Assembly (NCBI GenBank): GCA_028673005.1
Contig: CM054115.1
Span: 196,548,370 to 196,612,369 of the forward strand
Length of the DNA: 64,000 bases
From: Tanypteryx hageni
Lineage: Eukaryota; Arthropoda; Insecta; Odonata; Petaluridae
Reading direction: 5' to 3'
Made by a program: the position numbers and the translations under genes. This document shows, one piece after another, positions 21,850 through 34,036 of this stretch. Numbering within the stretch: the first letter of the stretch is position 1; every line of letters begins with the position of its first letter. The notes beneath the pieces are model-generated. The model saw nothing but the letters and a program-made list of their open reading frames with translations. It searched no databases and was not told the origin of the DNA.

Positions 21850-24278
21850 GTAAAAATATTTCAAGTTTTTGGAAACGCATATTTTTTCTTTTCGGCTTTT
21901 TGATGCTGAAATGAGTGAAATCGTTTTTCCCATCTCCACCGGGATCAGAAAGGTTATGTCGTCGCATAACGGTGACGTGATTGGATGCGGGGCGCGGATG
22001 TCGGGGACACCAAAATCCATTAATTTTATCACGTCAAATATTATGCTAACGCGCAGCTCTTTGCTAATTTGATACCACCCAAAACTCACCACGAGGAGGT
22101 GGCTGCGCATCTAGTCCCGCCGGTGCCCACCCAACCACCCGACCAATTGCACACGTGCTCAGTTCATCTGTAATTTATTGTACTTTGAACATAGACTTAT
22201 GCTCAAAACTTGGCATTAATTTTTTATCCAACGGTCCCGAACCACTGGTCCACACACGTTAGAGAATGCTCCTGTGATTATCTTTACTATCCTCTATACT
22301 GCCTGAAAGTGACCAGGTAAGCTGGAAAGAGGTCGAAGTTCCTCCTCTGTCAAGTTAAAAGTAAGTGGAGGTTTTGTTACGCTGCATTTTTGCCAATTGA
22401 TGAGGCCGATGTTATCTTTACAGTCAAAACAATGGTTTGGTACGCGAAATCTTCGAATACAGATTTCCTGACCATGACAATGTATCTCATGGCAAACTAC
22501 CGCACATGCTCTCTTTCATCACATAGCATCGCAAGAAGAAAGTTCTCAGGATGTGCAAAAATGCGTTTTCTTGAATGAATTTGTGCATAACATACCGGAA
22601 ATCGTTTTTCAAATATATTGAAGAAAATATAGTACGCGAGAGGTGTTTGGGGGCATATTTGCATTTTGGGTGGCATGTAATCGTTAACCACATGGGAGCG
22701 TAGACACGCATTATGAATGTAGTTAGTTTCTTTAGCTATTGAAATGGAATAGGTGTTGTTAGCCAGCGAGAGTGTGCCAAGTTTCCAGGATCCCGGTTGG
22801 CTAGATCCTGAGGAAAAAATAGCAGGGGAAACTGCGTGAACATTTTTCAATAAGTATGTTTGCTCAGTAGTTAATTTTGCCATGTCAACTGACGGAAAGT
22901 CTCATTCAACTGCCTCAAATTAAACGGGTGGAAAGTTTTCGCAAGTGCGAAGGCTCTTTACAATGTGCCAGAGAACCCGACAGACCCTGAAGTATTGCCA
23001 TCCAATGTATGTAGCATATGACGTAAATGCAATTCAATGAAATGCAACATGCATATAAGCCACTGCAAAGGTCTTTGGAGTTTCCACTCTAGGCGACGGA
23101 TGTGTATGTACCCCGGTGTTTGTCGGTTCTCCATCACTACCAATGCAGGTTAGTTCAGATAAGTCAAAGTTCTTTTCCTGGAGAAAGTCATCTATGCCAC
23201 TGCTTGTTATTTTCAGATTTGGATATTGGACTGGCGTGCCCTATATAAGATGATCCAGGTTCTTCTACTAAAGAAATGTGCTCCTCCCATCGTTTTATTC
23301 TATGTGACTTGCCGTATTCTGTTTCATCTCTTCTACCATCGAAGTATATAGCACGAAGTTTGTAACTTTCTGGACTTTGCTGCTCTTGAATTACTGCATG
23401 GCTCTTTCTGCGTTCTTGCCTTACTTTACTCTTATCAATGACTGGAACCATTTCCTTCCGAAGACCTAGGTGTTGGCTGACATCATTAATGACGGAAGAA
23501 GCAAGAGCAGCAGCAGTTCTGTCACTAATATTTCGTCCATCACACTTTCTTGCGAAAGTGGGAAGTGGTAACCTTACTTGTGGAGTAGATGGAGAAGAGT
23601 TACAATAGCCTACCTTGGTTGGTGGAAATCGGTGATCATCAACATTTGTGACAATTGATGATGAATCAGAGGCGATATCTTTTTCCGAAGAACTAGATAT
23701 TGGAAACCTAAAATCGTCATTCACATATTTATTTTTACGGCTGGAAAATTTCGGTTTCTTTACGAGCACGTTTATTTTGCCACTGCAGTATTAGCTCTTC
23801 CTTTTCTTTTCTCTTCAGATCTCTGATCCTTGAGGAAGGCACGCTCTTGTAAAGGTAATTTCCGTTCAAGATCGCATTTGCAGCGGGTGAAATTGGCCCA
23901 CTTGCAGGCCGCTATGTCAAATAGATGCTGCGCTTCCTTACGGTGACATTCAAGCCTCTTCCTATAATTATCATAATTTCTTTTACAGCTTTTCTTTAGC
24001 TTTTGTATATCAGTGTGATACTTCTTGATTCTCTCTGTTATGGCAACACGTGAAGAAGTAGGTATAGATGACCTATTTCAAATTTCTTCAACTTGTGCAG
24101 CAACGACATTTATATTACCGTCAGACGAGGGGTCCTTTCTATTGCTTTCTTCCTTCATACAATTCCTTACGAAATAGTAGTGATGCATGACGTCTTGGTA
24201 AGCTGGCAGCGTATTCACATTCATCTCTTGGTAACTCACTAATATTGGACAGTCGATCTGTTTTCGTGTCTGGGCCAT
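21850..24278 (-). pseudogene. decayed gene of an unnamed repeat-associated protein family
   Basis: Minus-strand coding sequence starts at ATG 24278 (MAQTRKQIDCPILVSYQEMN). Recognisable pieces follow: a basic region with LFDIAACKWANF (about 23915), a frame at 23188-23769 with NISDRTAAALASSVINDV and AIYFDGRRDETE, RPLQWLICMLHFIELHLRH (about 23015-23070), GNTSGSVGFSGTL (about 22958-22996), and a frame at 22497-22883 ending in HPENFLLAMLCDERE. At least two stops and several frameshifts break it. From memory, similar uncharacterised multi-copy proteins occur in arthropods and cnidarians; I cannot name the superfamily. No terminal repeats found, so whether it is a transposase or a host-derived duplicate is open. 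Confidence 0.55.
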
Positions 24279-25023
24279 TTTAACAAACTAATCACAACTA
24301 AAAACTGTAGCACGTCTTCCTATCTGCTGGGTGGACGTGCTCGCATGGACTGACGCGAGAAACTGCAGCGATCAGGCAGCCAAGTGATAGAAGGTTGGAG
24401 AGGAATAGTGTGGGGTCGTGCAAAGGCCAAACAATGTTGCCGTGTTGACTCTATCCGTAATGTCTAGACCAGGGGTCGGCAACCCGGGACTCCTGAGCCA
24501 CATGTGGCTCTTTGAGTAATGATCTGCGGCTCCCGACACCCACTCTTCCACGACATTGACGGTCTCGATTGATAAGATAGGTAAATTACTGCATTTTAGC
24601 GAAATGCTTACTACGAGGTTTCTGTACTCTGTAGACAACAGATAAAAACAATGTAGCACAATATTTTTTCACCGAAAGTCGTCTATTTTGGTATCACATG
24701 ATCAAATTTCCGGAGCTCACGTTTAAACATATTTGCGTCAGGTTTCTTGATTATGACAAGCTCTTTTCATTGTACACAGTCATCCCAGTGTGAACGCTAT
24801 AACCGCGAAATCGCTCATTTGGATATTTTCATTTGTGAATAATCCTATAAGGGAAGCTTGGAGTTCTATACATCTCTTCCTACTTTTTATTATTAGACCG
24901 GTATAGTCCAGCATTCATCAGAGTGAGCAATTGGTTGTTTTCTCCTCTGCATCCTTATTTTTTGTAAGTATTTATGTTACTATCGAGTTTTCTTGCTCTT
25001 TTTAATTTCTTGCACTAGGAATA

Positions 25024-25720
25024 TAGTCACACTAGCTTATAACGAACTCCACGGGAACGGGTAGTTTTGCTCGATATAGCCGTTATTCGTTAAAACCGTG
25101 AATGTAAAAACATGCATATAAAACATTAATCGCTTCCGTTTTTACATAGATAATTTAGAATCATATCTTCCATGATATATTTTACTTTAATATCTCTAAG
25201 ATTTCCTTTTATCACACTTAGAGCATTAAAAAAGTATCGGAGGCGCCACTATTTTTGAAAAATTTAATTAAGGTTTCCAGGGCGACCTGAGCTTGCGGAT
25301 GTGATGGCACAGGTTTCGTAGGAATTGTGTTTTCAACGCATTCATCGTTTTCTTAGTCGCTTTTTATTTAACACTGTCTCTTTTATATCATTACCAGTTG
25401 AAAATACGAAAGTAATCAAGTCGTCATCAATAAAAACGAAATTGTCAGATGTTTTTGAACAATTGAAAAAGCTTCAAGTAGGGACTAAAAGGGACAACTA
25501 CGGACAGATATGTAATATATTTTAAAATTATTATCCTGGAATTGACAACATTTCATATTTTGTCTTTCGACAAAGAGCGACTTTGCTCGATATATCCGTG
25601 AAGCGGGCTCATTATATACGTGAAATCTTTGTACGTAAATGTTTGTTGACCTAACAGCATTTCCTCACTATAGCCGCGACTCTGTTATACCCGTGCTCGT
25701 TATAAACGAGTTCGATTGTA
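25024..25720. repeat. pogo/Tigger-like non-coding repeat inside hAT-1
   Basis: The left part reads TATAACGAACTCCACGGGAA and the right part, on the complement, reads CGAACTCGTTTATAACGAGC followed by a CACGGG block. Two internal TTGCTCGATATA motifs occur (about 25057 and 25575). These resemble Tigger-type terminal sequences of arthropods. No transposase. Confidence 0.45.
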
Positions 25721-26005
25721 TTTTAAAATCATTTTAAATTTCAGTTCTACTCAGACGAAGTAGTTTTACCCTAACTTATTCGAATTTTAGACAGACATTC
25801 AATATATTTCTATTCCTTATAGATTTTCAACTTTTAAGTTTAAATCTGACGTATTTAGATTGTTTTAGGACTTATCTAAATTAACTAAAATTTCAAATAC
25901 ATCCCAGAATGACAATGTTTACAAAAAAGAGAAAAATAGAAGATGAGCACCGAGAGTTTAATAATGAATGGACAGAATCCTACGCATTCATTATGAGTTC
26001 CGATG

Positions 26006-26146
26006 GTTTACCTTCATCATGGTGAATTTTTCTCGGGTTTCCAACCGGGTTGTCTCGGAGATTTCTTCCGACGTTTCGGCGACTAGCTCTGTCGCCATCT
26101 TCAGGGATCCTGAGTGCCAAGGAGATTTCTGTGTGTTTACCTTCAT
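26006..26146 (-). mobile_element. 117-bp mini-element with 12-bp TSD, carries a hammerhead motif
   Basis: Exact direct repeats GTTTACCTTCAT at 26006-26017 and 26135-26146 bracket 26018-26134. Removing the insertion and one repeat restores a continuous reading frame through the hAT-1 zinc finger, so the borders are precise. The inside is a hammerhead-like sequence on the minus strand. It has no coding capacity and looks like a minimal Penelope-associated or retrozyme-like unit. Confidence 0.8.
26067..26107 (-). ncRNA. hammerhead ribozyme-like motif, minus strand
   Basis: Read on the minus strand in order: TCC, then CTGAAGA (fits CUGANGA), an intervening T, a 6-bp stem GGCGAC/GTCGCC with loop AGAGCTA (stem II), GAAA, then ACGT as a self-complementary stem III half, a C after GT at the expected cleavage site, and GGA pairing with the leading TCC (stem I). 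Penelope-like elements are known to carry such minimal hammerheads, usually active as dimers because stem III is so short. Cleavage activity is inferred, not shown. Confidence 0.7.
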
Positions 26147-26559
26147 GTCTAATTTGCAATATAAAACTCGCCAACGACAAAAAATCTAATCTTGAAAGAC
26201 ATTTTATTAAATATTAAACAGCACATTAACTTCGCAGAAACATCCAGTTGGAGATTGAAGAAAGAAAGCTGTAGATGAGTTGAAGATTAAAGCAGACAAA
26301 AGTAGGAGCATGTTGACTAAATGGGTGAAATCACCAAGTAGTACAACTGCCGCAAGTTTTGTAGCAATGCATGAGATAGTGAAATGGGGTAAGCCGTTTA
26401 CGAATGGCGAATATATGAAAGAGTGCTTTATTAAAATATCAGAGGAGATGTATTGTGGTAGTGGTAGTAGTATAGTTTATTGTAGACACTCTTTGATTAT
26501 TACATTGTCAAAAAAACCATAGGTTACTGCTAACATACATTACAGACCAACAAAACAAG

Positions 26560-28197
26560 AACCGTATTAAAAATTTACAATACATTCCAGTGGAAATTCA
26601 GAAATTCCTCGGAAGAATAGAAGGAATGCTCAATTACAAACATTTTAACATGTAATTTAAAACTTGTATGAGGAAGAGACCTGATACTCACTGGGACGGT
26701 ATTTAAAAATTTTAGTGTCCAGTAGTTAGGCCTATTCCTAGCTTTAGTGAGCTTGAAATATTTATTTTTCACATGGTCCTTACTTCTAGTATCATAATAA
26801 TGGATCGAGTTCACAATACAATATTGATCCAGATTCTTGTGAATATTCAATAGGCATTCACATATAAAAAGACAAGGAAATGTTAAGATACCCAGTTCTG
26901 TGCAAGAGTTTCGGCAATCATCTCTGAACCCTAGGCCTCCAAGTATTCTAATAGCTTTTCTTTGGAGATGGAAAACATTGCTACTAATGGCAGAATGACC
27001 CCATAATAAAATTGAATAGAGTAGTTACAATGAAAGTTGCAAAATATGCAGCTCTATGAACAGTTTTGGAGACACAGGAATCCAGACATAAGTACAGTGT
27101 TTTATTGAGTTCCACTTAGAGAATTTTTCCCTGTTGATCCCATGTCAATGTGGGGTCTAGGTATACACCTAAAAGTTTAGCAAATAGTGAATTGTCAGAA
27201 TTTCCAAGATATCTGAGGGAAAAAGTCATAGTGAAAGTCTTGTCAACATTAAAACCAATTTATTGGACGAAAATGAATCTGTCACTTCCTTCTGCAAAGC
27301 CTGATTTAAACTTATTACTTCCATTTGATCTTTGCTTGTAACATTACAAGTGGTATCATCTGCAAAAATGGTGAATTTAAAATCAGGAAAAAATAATTGC
27401 AAGTGATTGATAAAAATAATAAAAAGAATAGGACCAAGGACAGAGCCCTGAGGGACCCCTACATTATATTTAAAAAGTCTAAAAGTTCATTTCATTTGCA
27501 TACCCCCTGTTTTCTATTTTCTAAAAAGGAGGCAAGTTTATAATTTCTCTAACTCAGAGAAATTATAAATTCTTTACTTACAGATTAACAGGCTATGCTG
27601 CATACAATCAAAAGCCTTAGTCAAGTCGAAAAAAGTTGCAGATGAGTAGAGCCCCTCTGCAAAAGATTCTAAGATATGATCAACAAAAGTTCTAATTGCA
27701 TCAGCAGTATTGGTTTTTTCCCGAAACCAAATTAGCTGTCATTAAATAGGCTAAAATTTGTAAAAAAATCCAAAATGTGGTCCTTCAAATCATTCACCAT
27801 TATCTTGGAGAAAATAGGAAGCAGGGAAATAGGTGTAAAGTTGCTAGGCATTTTATTATCACCACCTTTATATAAAGGGATAACAATTGCAATCTAGGTA
27901 AAAATAAAATTTTATACTCAAATTAATAAGGCTAGTAAGTTGATTAACTTAACAGCTTTAACAAATTTCATAGTTACACTAAAAAAATCTTTGCAGTTAC
28001 TACTTCTAATATTATCAATTATTTTACTAACTTTCTCATTGGAAACCTCATTAAACTTAAATTCAACAGGAGTTTGGATATGTGTGTGAACAGCCAATGG
28101 ACCCTTAGCTATAGGGGGAAGAAGCTGAGTTATTTTATCAGCCACTTTTGTAAAGTAACTATTAAACTCCACAGCGGAGATATCTGTCTCACAATGA
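26560..28197 (-). pseudogene. LINE H ORF2, RT part
   Basis: Minus-strand pieces in several frames: linker at 27918-28197 (AVEFNSYFTKVADKI), RT motifs GFREKTNTADAI (about 27710), DLTKAFDCMQHSLL (about 27610), GVPQGSVLGPILFI (about 27440), FADDTT (about 27365), LQRKAIRILGGLGFRDD (about 26930) and the C-terminal YYDTRSKDHVKNKYFKLTKA (about 26790). Many frameshifts. The catalytic Asp pair is still readable. Family: Jockey-superfamily RT, unlike LINEs A-F. Confidence 0.75.
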
Positions 28198-30769
28198 GCA
28201 CCAGACATGGTTGTGTGATCGGTGCGGTCGCACAAGTCCCCGCGCTTGGAAAGGACCTGCGTGTCAAAATTATGTTAAAAATTGTAATTCTCACGTAACA
28301 GCTAAAAACTGGCAAAAGGTTTGCCTCGTTCAAAGGAGGGTCTTAATGAAGAATGTGCTGGAGAATTTTCAAGAAATTACTGTTCTTTCAAATTCTTGTA
28401 ATTTTTCATGCAACCAGTACAGTAAAAGGCGCATCCTCTTGAAAGATTCATACCCTAGGAATGCTTGCCTTGTGAGGCCCCATGGAGTCCGACCCCCCCC
28501 AACCAGGGAGGGTCCTTTTTCTGTTAACCTTTCGTTTACGGTTCTCTTCTGGGAACAAAAACTTGAGTTGGGTACGGAAGCACCATTCTGCGACGCGACC
28601 AACACAAATAACTCTTGTGGGTCATTTTCAGCGTTAATTTATATTTCTCTTTTGTAAGTAGAGGCTACACCGAGGGCAGTCCCTCAGAGAGCCAGAGAGA
28701 GGCCCGGACCGCTTCCATATTTGTAGGCTCCTCACCCCTTTACTTCCCCCCTCCCATATGATTCACCTATGACCTATGCTAGAAGACGGACGATGAACTG
28801 TTGAAGAGACGATTGACGATGGCCAATTTTTTAACCTCCCAAACTTTGGGCCCGGGCCAAATGGCGCACAAAGGTTTTTAGCGGGAAGAAGCAAGTAGAA
28901 GGGCATTGATTATCGTAGGGAAATAGTAAGTGCAGTTACAATTAGGTACGCCAAATAAAAAGTCAGCTCGTTACAATAAAGCAATCTCTTTAATGTTGTA
29001 TGTATAGATGAATACAAGATTACGTAAAGAAAAAAACGTTTCAAATGATGAAAACTACAAATAGTTTTATAATTCATGCTTGTTAAAAGACTTTAACGCA
29101 GCAGACTGTGAATAAAATGAATTATGCATATTGTCTTATTAAGTGAGAGTAGCTGTACCAGTGCAAATAATTCGCACGCAGAAAAATAAAATATTTAGTA
29201 AACAAATATTTATTTACATTTTCTGACATTTTCAGTTATTTTTTGCAATCATAATTTTTATAGCCTCTTAATAAGCAATAAAAATTTTACTTTTAATAAA
29301 AAGAGGAGATTTATATCAATGCCGGTTCATATGCATTCGAAAGCTGCCTTTTTAAAAAAGATCCAGTCGGTACGCAGAAATCGAATTAGTCATGTTGCCT
29401 TATTTAGTGAAATACTAAAGCTGTAAGTTACATAAAGCAGGTAAATACAATCTATTAATTTAGATAAAAAAATCAAGAAAAATCATCCAGAAAAATTGTT
29501 TAAAGCAACCAAACATTGGACTGGATACACATAAATTTAACCTCAATCACATTCTTGAAATCCTTCTTTAAACATAAGACTTGTTATCTTTTATTTATGA
29601 AAATTAAATCTGGTGGTTCAAGTTTTCTTTCTATTTGGTCGTAGTCTGTTACTCATTTATCCTCTAATTCTTGCCCATTAAATGTCTTGATCCCAATTTC
29701 CCCCCGAAAACCAAATTTGTAATCCTTTTCTCATCATCTACGGAGGATACATAAAACTTAATCCTTTTTAGTCAGAAATTTTGTCAAAATCCTAGTCCTC
29801 GGAAAACGCTGGCTGGCCACTGTGTTTGCCAGCGTATTTTCTGCAGAAATGATCCGACAATGTTGATTTTTCTACATTATATTTCTTTGATACATTTCGG
29901 CGACCATTATCACCAGCGAATGATTTGATTCCTCCTGAAAGGACAATGTTCGCACGTCTGATGTCATCCGATGACAGGTGAGACAGTGAAAAATCAGCTT
30001 TCATTTAATACTCTTTGTGCATTAGTTCATTTTTCAATTAGTTGTTGATTTAAATATATTTTAAGTTATTATTAAGAATTAATCCTTGTTATATATGTCA
30101 TTGTTTACGGATCACAAAATTGAGGATCAACTAGCCATAATCAAACCGTCAGAGCGAAAAAGTGAGTATTAACTATATTCATATATGTATTAATTTCTCA
30201 ATTATTTGTTCAATTTTTAATTATCCCGTGAATTCCATAAGAAAATGTAATATTTTAATTTATAAATGCCGTTTTAAAACTAGCTAAAATGGGAAGATAT
30301 AAACGAAACTGACTAAATTTTAATAAAAAACGAAAATTAAAAATTTTTATCGTTAAAATGAAACGTCATTTTTGAGGATACTGCATTAATTAAAGTTTAT
30401 AATCAGCTAATTGAAAGAAAATACGGGAATCGTATGTTTTGTGACAACAAAACTAAATATCGAAAGCAAAAGCACATACTTGTTTGTTCAAAATATGGGA
30501 TAAAAAGGAATTTCAGAGGAGATTTGTTTACTAATATATTAAATTTAATCTTATAAAATATTTTTCAAAATTGTTGGTATTTGCTTATATTATTGATTTT
30601 AAAATAAGGGTATTTTTTCTTTTATATTAAAATTATGTCAGTTTCGGCCTATTCTAATTATTATCTTTTTTAAATTGTGTGGGATGACAAGCAAAAAAAT
30701 AATTAGAATGACCGGCCGCGCATTCTTGCACTCGGCCCCGCAAAATATGAAGCCAGCCCTGGCACCAGA
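28198..30769. mobile_element. hAT-2 insertion (2556 bp) with 8-bp TSD GCACCAGA
   Basis: GCACCAGA occurs at 28198-28205 and 30762-30769, and LINE H coding sequence continues on both sides. The insert ends are CATGGTTGTG (left) and, on the complement, CAGGGCTGGC (right), matching at 6 of 10. The right end carries a hAT-like GCGGGGCC block. The inside is mostly AT-rich and non-coding apart from a short helix-turn-helix frame at 29792-30004. An 8-bp duplication fits hAT; the left terminus is degenerate. Confidence 0.75.
29792..30004 (-). pseudogene. short frame with psq/CENPB-like helix-turn-helix
   Basis: 70 codons on the minus strand. The second half, NVSKKYNVEKSTLSDHFCRK followed by HSGQPAFSED, resembles the N-terminal DNA-binding helix-turn-helix of pogo/Tigger transposases. 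No DDE domain follows. It may be a captured or mosaic fragment inside hAT-2, or a chance resemblance. Confidence 0.4.
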
Positions 30770-31530
30770 GGAGTTTACATTTCTTTTAGTAATTATGTGC
30801 CACATTGTCTTTTGTGGATTATTGGATGACATAACAGCTACATTATTAGCATTTATTATTGCCACTCTAATAGATTCCTTATAATCAGTTCTAAGATTTT
30901 TATGAAGATTGAATAATTCTGAGGTGGGTGCATAATTGTAGGCATCGTTAACACAAAGTCAATTTTTTTGCATAAGGTTCAGTTCTGTTGTATATCATAC
31001 AGTATTAACGGACTTTACCCCTCTGCCCCTGACAACTTTTTCAGGTGAAGCCCAATTCATTGTATCAACAAATATTCTCATGAAGGACTCCCATCTACAT
31101 TTTAAGTCCATCATACTATTATCAATGAAACTCCAATCACTAGAGTTAGAACAGATTCCATAAGGGACAAACTTTCATCAGAAACCAATCGAATAGTTTT
31201 CCACTTCTTATTTTCAGAAGAATCAATTTTTAGATTGGATAAATCAATAACCTGATCACAATGATCAGAGATTACAGTTTTTAAAATATCAGTCTCAGTA
31301 GTAGCTTTAAAATTAATAAATATATTGTCTATACATCTATTTAGACTTGTATTATCTTTTATGAAATAATTAAAATAATAAGAGTTGAAAAAGTTATTAA
31401 CTATATGAAAGTCCGAGTCACTAGTACCAAAACCTATATTAAAGACACCCACAATAATGACTTTATTTTTATTTTTTAAAATTAAGAGCTGGATATTTTT
31501 TTCAAATGTATCAAAAAATGCTAAACCAAA
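30770..31530 (-). pseudogene. LINE H ORF2, endonuclease end and linker
   Basis: Minus strand: KVIIVGVFNIGF (GDFN-type motif, with Gly-Val replacing Gly-Asp) at about 31440-31475, SLNRCIDNIFINF (about 31315), SDHCDQVIDL (about 31245-31275), then the linker with NNPQKTMWHII (about 30800). The endonuclease catalytic Asp in GDFN is lost. The reading frame ends exactly at the hAT-2 duplication and resumes at 28197. Confidence 0.75.
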
Positions 31531-31535
31531 GAACA

Positions 31536-32120
31536 TGCTAGTCATCCAAGTGTACATGCCAACCGGCGACCATGACGATGGGGAAGTGGAGGAAGTGTAT
31601 GAGAGAATAAGTGCCATACTGGACCAGGAAGGAAAGGGATGCTGTAAAATAGTGATGGGAGACTGGAATGCGCGTGTGGGAGAGGGACGAGCCGATGGAG
31701 TTGTGGGGCAGTTTGGGCTGGGACAGAGAAACGAAAGGGGAGACAGACTTATCGAGTTCTGCAAGGAGAGGAACATGATAACCAACACTTGGTATAAGAA
31801 TCATAAGAGAAGGCTATATACATGGAAATCGCCAGGTGACATGTACAGGAAACAGGTAGCCTATATATTGGTAGAAGGAAGGTATAAGAACGGAGTGAAA
31901 AGAGTATGTGGGCTCCAAAGAGCAGACATAGCAAGCGACCACGTGCTGCTAATGGTGGAAATGAAGATCAAAATGAAAAGAGTTAGAAAAGCAAAGATGG
32001 CTAAGAAATGGAAACTAGAGAAACTGAAAGAAAGGCAGAAAGAGGAAATCGGTTATGATATGGCAAACCAGATGAAGAGAGGAAATACACAGAACAAAGG
32101 AGTAAAGGAAAAATGGAAGT
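31536..32120 (+). pseudogene. LINE G endonuclease domain
   Basis: Motifs: VIQVYMPTGDHDDGE (start), IVMGDWNARVGE (about 31650-31685, GDWN motif), GDRLIEFCKERNMI, RLYTWKSPGD and IASDHVLLMVEMK (about 31927, SDH motif). The frame stops at TGA 32120 and reading continues past it, so this is a nonsense mutation. The 5' third of the domain is missing. Confidence 0.75.
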
Positions 32121-34036
32121 GAATTAAGAATGGTATAGTAAATGTGGCGGAAAGGGAAATTGGATACAGGAAAGGCAAGAGAGCTAAGAAACCCTGGGTA
32201 ACAGGGGAAATGATATCAAAGATGGAGGAGAGAAGGAGATACAAGCATGTAAACAGAGGAGGGGAGAAGGTACTACAGGCGGTTGAACAATGAACTGAGG
32301 AGGGAGACGGAAAGGGCGAAAGAAAAGTGGCTGGAGGAGGAGTGCAAGGAGATACAAGAGCTCGAAAAGAGGGGAAGGTACGACCTAACGTATCAGAAGG
32401 TCGGGAGTATTACTTGGGATGGACAGAGATCTGGAGGAGGAGGCTCAAAAGAAATTGAGAGCAAGGATGGTAGGATACTGAAGGAGGAAAGGGAGGTTAT
32501 GTGCAGGTAGAAAGAATACATGGAGGAGTTGCATAAGGCGAAGGAAAAGCTGGCAGAGCTGGAAATTGAGGAAGAAGGGGAAGTGGATAGGGAGGAGACG
32601 GAGAGGCAATACTGAGGGAGGATGTAGTGGCAGATATGAAGAAAATGAGGGAGGGAAAGGCGGCAGGAGCAGACGGGATACCTGTGGAACAGTTCAAGTG
32701 TCTGCAAGAAGAAGGCATTGAAGAGGTGAAAAACTTGTGCAATGCAATATATGAGAGTGGGGAGTGACCGGAGGAGTTCGTCAGAATGGAAATGATACCA
32801 CTACCTAAAAAGAAAGGGGCAAAGAAGTGCGGGGAGCATAGAACTATTAGTCTGATAGCTCACGCGGCCAAGATAATGTTGAGAGTGATGAATAGAAGGT
32901 TGACGATGGTAATGGAAGAGAATGTAGCAGAAGAACAATTTGGATTTAGGAAAGGAATGGGTACGAGGGATCCCATATGGGTGGTAAGGACGATTGGAGA
33001 GAGGTATTTAGAACGGGACAAGGGTATCAGTTTGTGCTTTGTGGACTTGGAGAAGGCTTTCGACTGTGTGAGGTGGGAAAGGATGATGGAGATATTGAAA
33101 GAGAAGAAAGTAGATAGGAGAGACAGAAGGTTGATAAGGAATCTATATATAAGACAGGAGGCGGCCATGAGGATAGAGGAAAGCAGGACGGAGTGGTTAG
33201 AGATTGGGAGAGGAGCTAGACAGGGCTGCTGTTTGTCACCAACCCTTTTTAACATCTTTACTGAAGAAATGATAAAGGAGTGTTGGGAGACGAGCACAGG
33301 AGTAAGCGTTGGAGAAAGAATTACATCGTCAATTAGGTTTGCTGACGACATGATACTGTTTGCTGAGAGGACGGAAGACTTGAGGGAGATGCTACAGAAT
33401 CTGGTGAGCGTGGAGGACAGATATGGGTTGAGAATGAAGGGAAAGAAAACGAAAGTGATGAGAATAGGGGGCGAGGAAAGGATGGAAGTGCAGGTGAGGG
33501 GGGAGAAGATAGAGCAGGTGGAACAGTACGGGTATCTTGGTACGTTGTTGACAGAGGACTGGAAATGTGAGAAGGAAATTAAGATGAGAATAGGTTTGGC
33601 AAAGGAAGCGTTTAATAGAAATAGGAAGCTATTTAACAGCAAGATGGATTTGGGATTGAGGAAGAGATTGGTAAAGTGTTATGTTTGGAGTGTGATGCTA
33701 TATGGGTCGGAGACATGGACATTGAAGAAGGGAGACAGGGAGAGGGTGGAGGCATTTGAAATGTGGGTGTGGAGGAGGATGCTAAAGGTTAAATGGACTG
33801 ACAGGATTACAAATGTGGAAGTGCTAAGAAGAGTAGAAGAGAAAAGGAGTTTGATGGACACGATAGTGACTAGGAAAAAGAAATGGATAGGATATGTTTT
33901 GAGAAGAGAGGGATTACTGAAGGATATTATCGAAGGAACGGTGGAGGGAAGAAAGAAAAGAGGAAGAAGAAGAATTAAAATGTTGGATATTCTAAGGGAG
34001 GGAGGAGGGTATGGGAAGATGAATAGAAGGGCATAA
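32121..34036 (+). pseudogene. LINE G linker and reverse transcriptase
   Basis: After the nonsense codon the reading shifts frame near 32275 and back near 32610, with another stop at about 32766. From 32786 it is open for 416 codons: RTISLIAHAAKIM, EEQFGFRKGMGTRD, CFVDLEKAFDCVRWERM (about 33040-33085), GARQGCCLSPTLFNIF (about 33210), FADDMILFAERTEDL (about 33337-33380), then LYGSETWTLKKGD and MLKVKWTDRITNVEVLRRV. The FADD is intact. The end MNRRA is followed by TAA at 34034-34036. Confidence 0.82.

Larger units (their letters stand above)
25908..26450 (+). pseudogene. hAT-1 transposase, N-terminal part (BED finger region)
   Basis: Starts at ATG 25908 or 25914 (MTMFTKKRKIEDEHREFNNE) and runs to the BED-type zinc finger. 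It is broken there by the 117-bp insertion at 26018-26134. After the insertion the frame resumes with CLICNIKLANDKKSNLERH (about 26148-26204), supplying the C-x2-C and the first His. Further on, ASFVAMHEIVKWGKPFTNGE (about 26353-26412) and CFIKISEEM are hAT-family wording. The block ends near 26450 where LINE H enters. One frameshift lies between about 26205 and 26280. Confidence 0.8.
26452..31535 (-). mobile_element. LINE H, non-LTR retrotransposon inside hAT-1, split by hAT-2
   Basis: Minus-strand element. From right to left: endonuclease end (31530-31120), linker (31020-30770), interruption by hAT-2 (28206-30761), rest of linker and RT (28197-26560), and a 3' end with an (ACT/ACC)n-like tail near 26452-26480. 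It is 5'-truncated in the endonuclease. It lies within the hAT-1 transposase gene. Confidence 0.78.

Noticed and set aside
31457..31535. Start of the LINE G endonuclease at the first upstream in-frame Met
   Set aside because: The upstream residues come from antisense LINE H; the LINE G similarity begins at about 31539.
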